A DNA stretch of 6,570 nucleotides from UBA7803 sp041608775 (GTDB lineage Bacteria > Pseudomonadota > Gammaproteobacteria > Pseudomonadales > Azotimanducaceae), in contig JBFISC010000199.1 of assembly GCA_041608775.1 (NCBI GenBank), forward strand, positions 1-6,570, written 5' to 3'. Of this stretch, positions 5,826-6,570 are shown piece after piece (positions within the stretch are counted from its first letter, which is position 1; every line of letters starts with the position of its first letter). A model generated the notes under the pieces. The model saw only the letters and a program-made list of their open reading frames with translations, was not told the DNA's origin and did no database searches. The position numbers and the translations under genes are program-made.

Positions 5826-6570
5826 CTACTGGAGTGACCCTGCTACCACTTCGCCGGACCAGAGTGCAGATTCACAGCGGTGCACGCTGGCGAACTGGCG
5901 GTCGGCCTCCATGCCCCCGGGTGACGCGCGGTAGGTGGCGAGTCGGGTCGCGAAATCGGCGATGTTCGGGTGCACGAGGAAGTAGAAGAGATCGGCCGGC
6001 GACTGCGAAATGACCGGCGTCTGCATGTAGCCGGCAAAGGTGTCGAAGCCGCTGAGGGAGCGGATGACCCCCTGCCAGGAGGCGACGGCGGCCTGTGCGT
6101 CCGCCAGCGTCTGCCCGGGATGCAGCATGCAGCGATAGGACTCCACCACTACCGGGCCTTGGCCCATCTCGCCGGAACCCTGGTAGATCTCATCGTGGGT
6201 CACGATCCCGGAGGCGCAGTCGACCACGTTGGCCGCCATGGCATTGATCCGGGCGGATCCTCCGGATGCGTCGAACGCCTGCTCGGCACGACCCATGGCC
6301 TCGATGCTCGCGTGCATGTCGAACCACAGGAAATCGAGGTCGCCATTGGTCTTCAGCGGCGTCCACAACAGCGAGACCCGGTTGCTGAGATCGGCGTTGC
6401 CGGTCTTCTCGATCTCTTTGACGAGGGCGTCCCGGATTGCCATGACGTCGTTCATGGTCTTGCCGGGCAGCAGGTTGCAGGCGTAGTACTCGCGCACTGG
6501 CCCGGATTCCGCCGCGCTCGCGGCAAAGGTCCAGATCAAGGCGGCCGCCGCCACCAGTTTGGCCAGGTGA
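5826..6570 (-). CDS. Secreted protein of unknown function with two tandem Cys-framed repeats (5' end outside window)
   Basis: I do not recognise a named family. The frame is open to the window edge. A GTG at 6554 could start it, but the codons before it read HLAKL and continue into a hydrophobic stretch ending FAASAA, so the real start and the charged part of the signal peptide probably lie to the right. Counting from that GTG, the mature part holds two similar halves, about 20-124 and 136-236, joined by a Gly-rich linker. Each begins with a Y-x-C-x-L-x-P-G-x-T-x-x-D pattern (Cys26, Cys142) and ends in a second cysteine (Cys113, Cys227). These are the only four cysteines after the signal peptide, 87 and 85 residues apart, suggesting one disulfide per half outside the cytoplasm. 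The strand-helix-strand order resembles ferredoxin-like dimeric alpha/beta-barrel domains, so the two halves may mimic such a dimer; this is inference. It converges on the DUF5916 gene. Confidence 0.75.
   Translation of the reverse strand, partial: HLAKLVAAAALIWTFAASAAESGPVREYYACNLLPGKTMNDVMAIRDALVKEIEKTGNADLSNRVSLLWTPLKTNGDLDFLWFDMHASIEAMGRAEQAFDASGGSARINAMAANVVDCASGIVTHDEIYQGSGEMGQGPVVVESYRCMLHPGQTLADAQAAVASWQGVIRSLSGFDTFAGYMQTPVISQSPADLFYFLVHPNIADFATRLATYRASPGGMEADRQFASVHRCESALWSGEVVAGSLQ
5847..6149 (-). repeat. Protein repeat 2 of the secreted duplicated protein
   Basis: This second half contains ESYRCMLHPGQTLAD at its start, DLFYFLVHP mid-way and VHRCES near its end. It is a few residues shorter than repeat 1 and differs most in the helix after the PG turn. 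A Gly-rich linker (QGSGEMGQGP) separates the two halves. Confidence 0.65.
6183..6497 (-). repeat. Protein repeat 1 of the secreted duplicated protein
   Basis: This first half of the mature protein contains YYACNLLPGKTMND near its start, DFLWFDMH mid-way and VVDCAS near its end. It aligns with repeat 2 through the opening Cys/Pro-Gly/Thr/Asp pattern, a TP pair, a central hydrophobic strand and the closing Cys. The similarity is at protein level only; I see no obvious DNA-level repeat, so the duplication is old. Confidence 0.65.

Noticed and set aside
6552..6554. GTG as the start of the secreted repeat protein
   Set aside because: Starting there would remove the lysine upstream and leave a signal peptide without a positive charge. 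The frame stays open to the window edge, so the start is most likely outside.
1..6570. Mobile element, CRISPR array, defence island or tRNA
   Set aside because: No transposase or integrase motif, direct-repeat array, target-site duplication or cloverleaf-like segment was seen, and genes are tightly packed with uniform GC-rich codon use.

Overview
The window is GC-rich, densely coded bacterial chromosome. DUF2058 (the YaiL family) is, as far as I know, essentially gammaproteobacterial. Together with the high GC, the near absence of TTA/CTA/TCA codons and an mcl-type polyhydroxyalkanoate (PHA) depolymerase, it points to a high-GC gammaproteobacterium. Genus cannot be read from the sequence. I see no mobile element, CRISPR array, rRNA or tRNA, and no gap between genes longer than about 95 bases.

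Layout from left to right. (1) The 3' two-thirds of a PHA depolymerase-like alpha/beta hydrolase on the + strand, cut by the left edge. (2) A 33-base convergent gap holding two overlapping, mutually exclusive GC hairpins. (3) A minus-strand pair, apparently an operon: an MDR-family NADP-dependent oxidoreductase (CurA/prostaglandin-reductase type), then 18 bases later a DUF2058 nucleic-acid-associated protein. (4) A 92-base divergent control region. (5) A plus-strand pair overlapping by four bases: a stand-alone FEN-type 5'-3' exonuclease, then a large exported DUF5916 outer-membrane protein with an N-terminal CBM9-like domain. (6) A 72-base convergent gap almost filled by a long two-part inverted repeat, probably a bidirectional terminator. 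(7) A minus-strand secreted protein of unknown function, made of two tandem copies of a domain of about 100 residues, each framed by a cysteine pair. Its signal peptide runs off the right edge.

The genes do not form one recognisable pathway. The block is best read as ordinary core or shell chromosome made of short transcription units. The points most worth following up are the duplicated cysteine-paired secreted protein, the coupling of a nuclease gene to an outer-membrane-protein gene, and the large inverted repeat after it. I found no convincing evidence for a new multi-gene system here.
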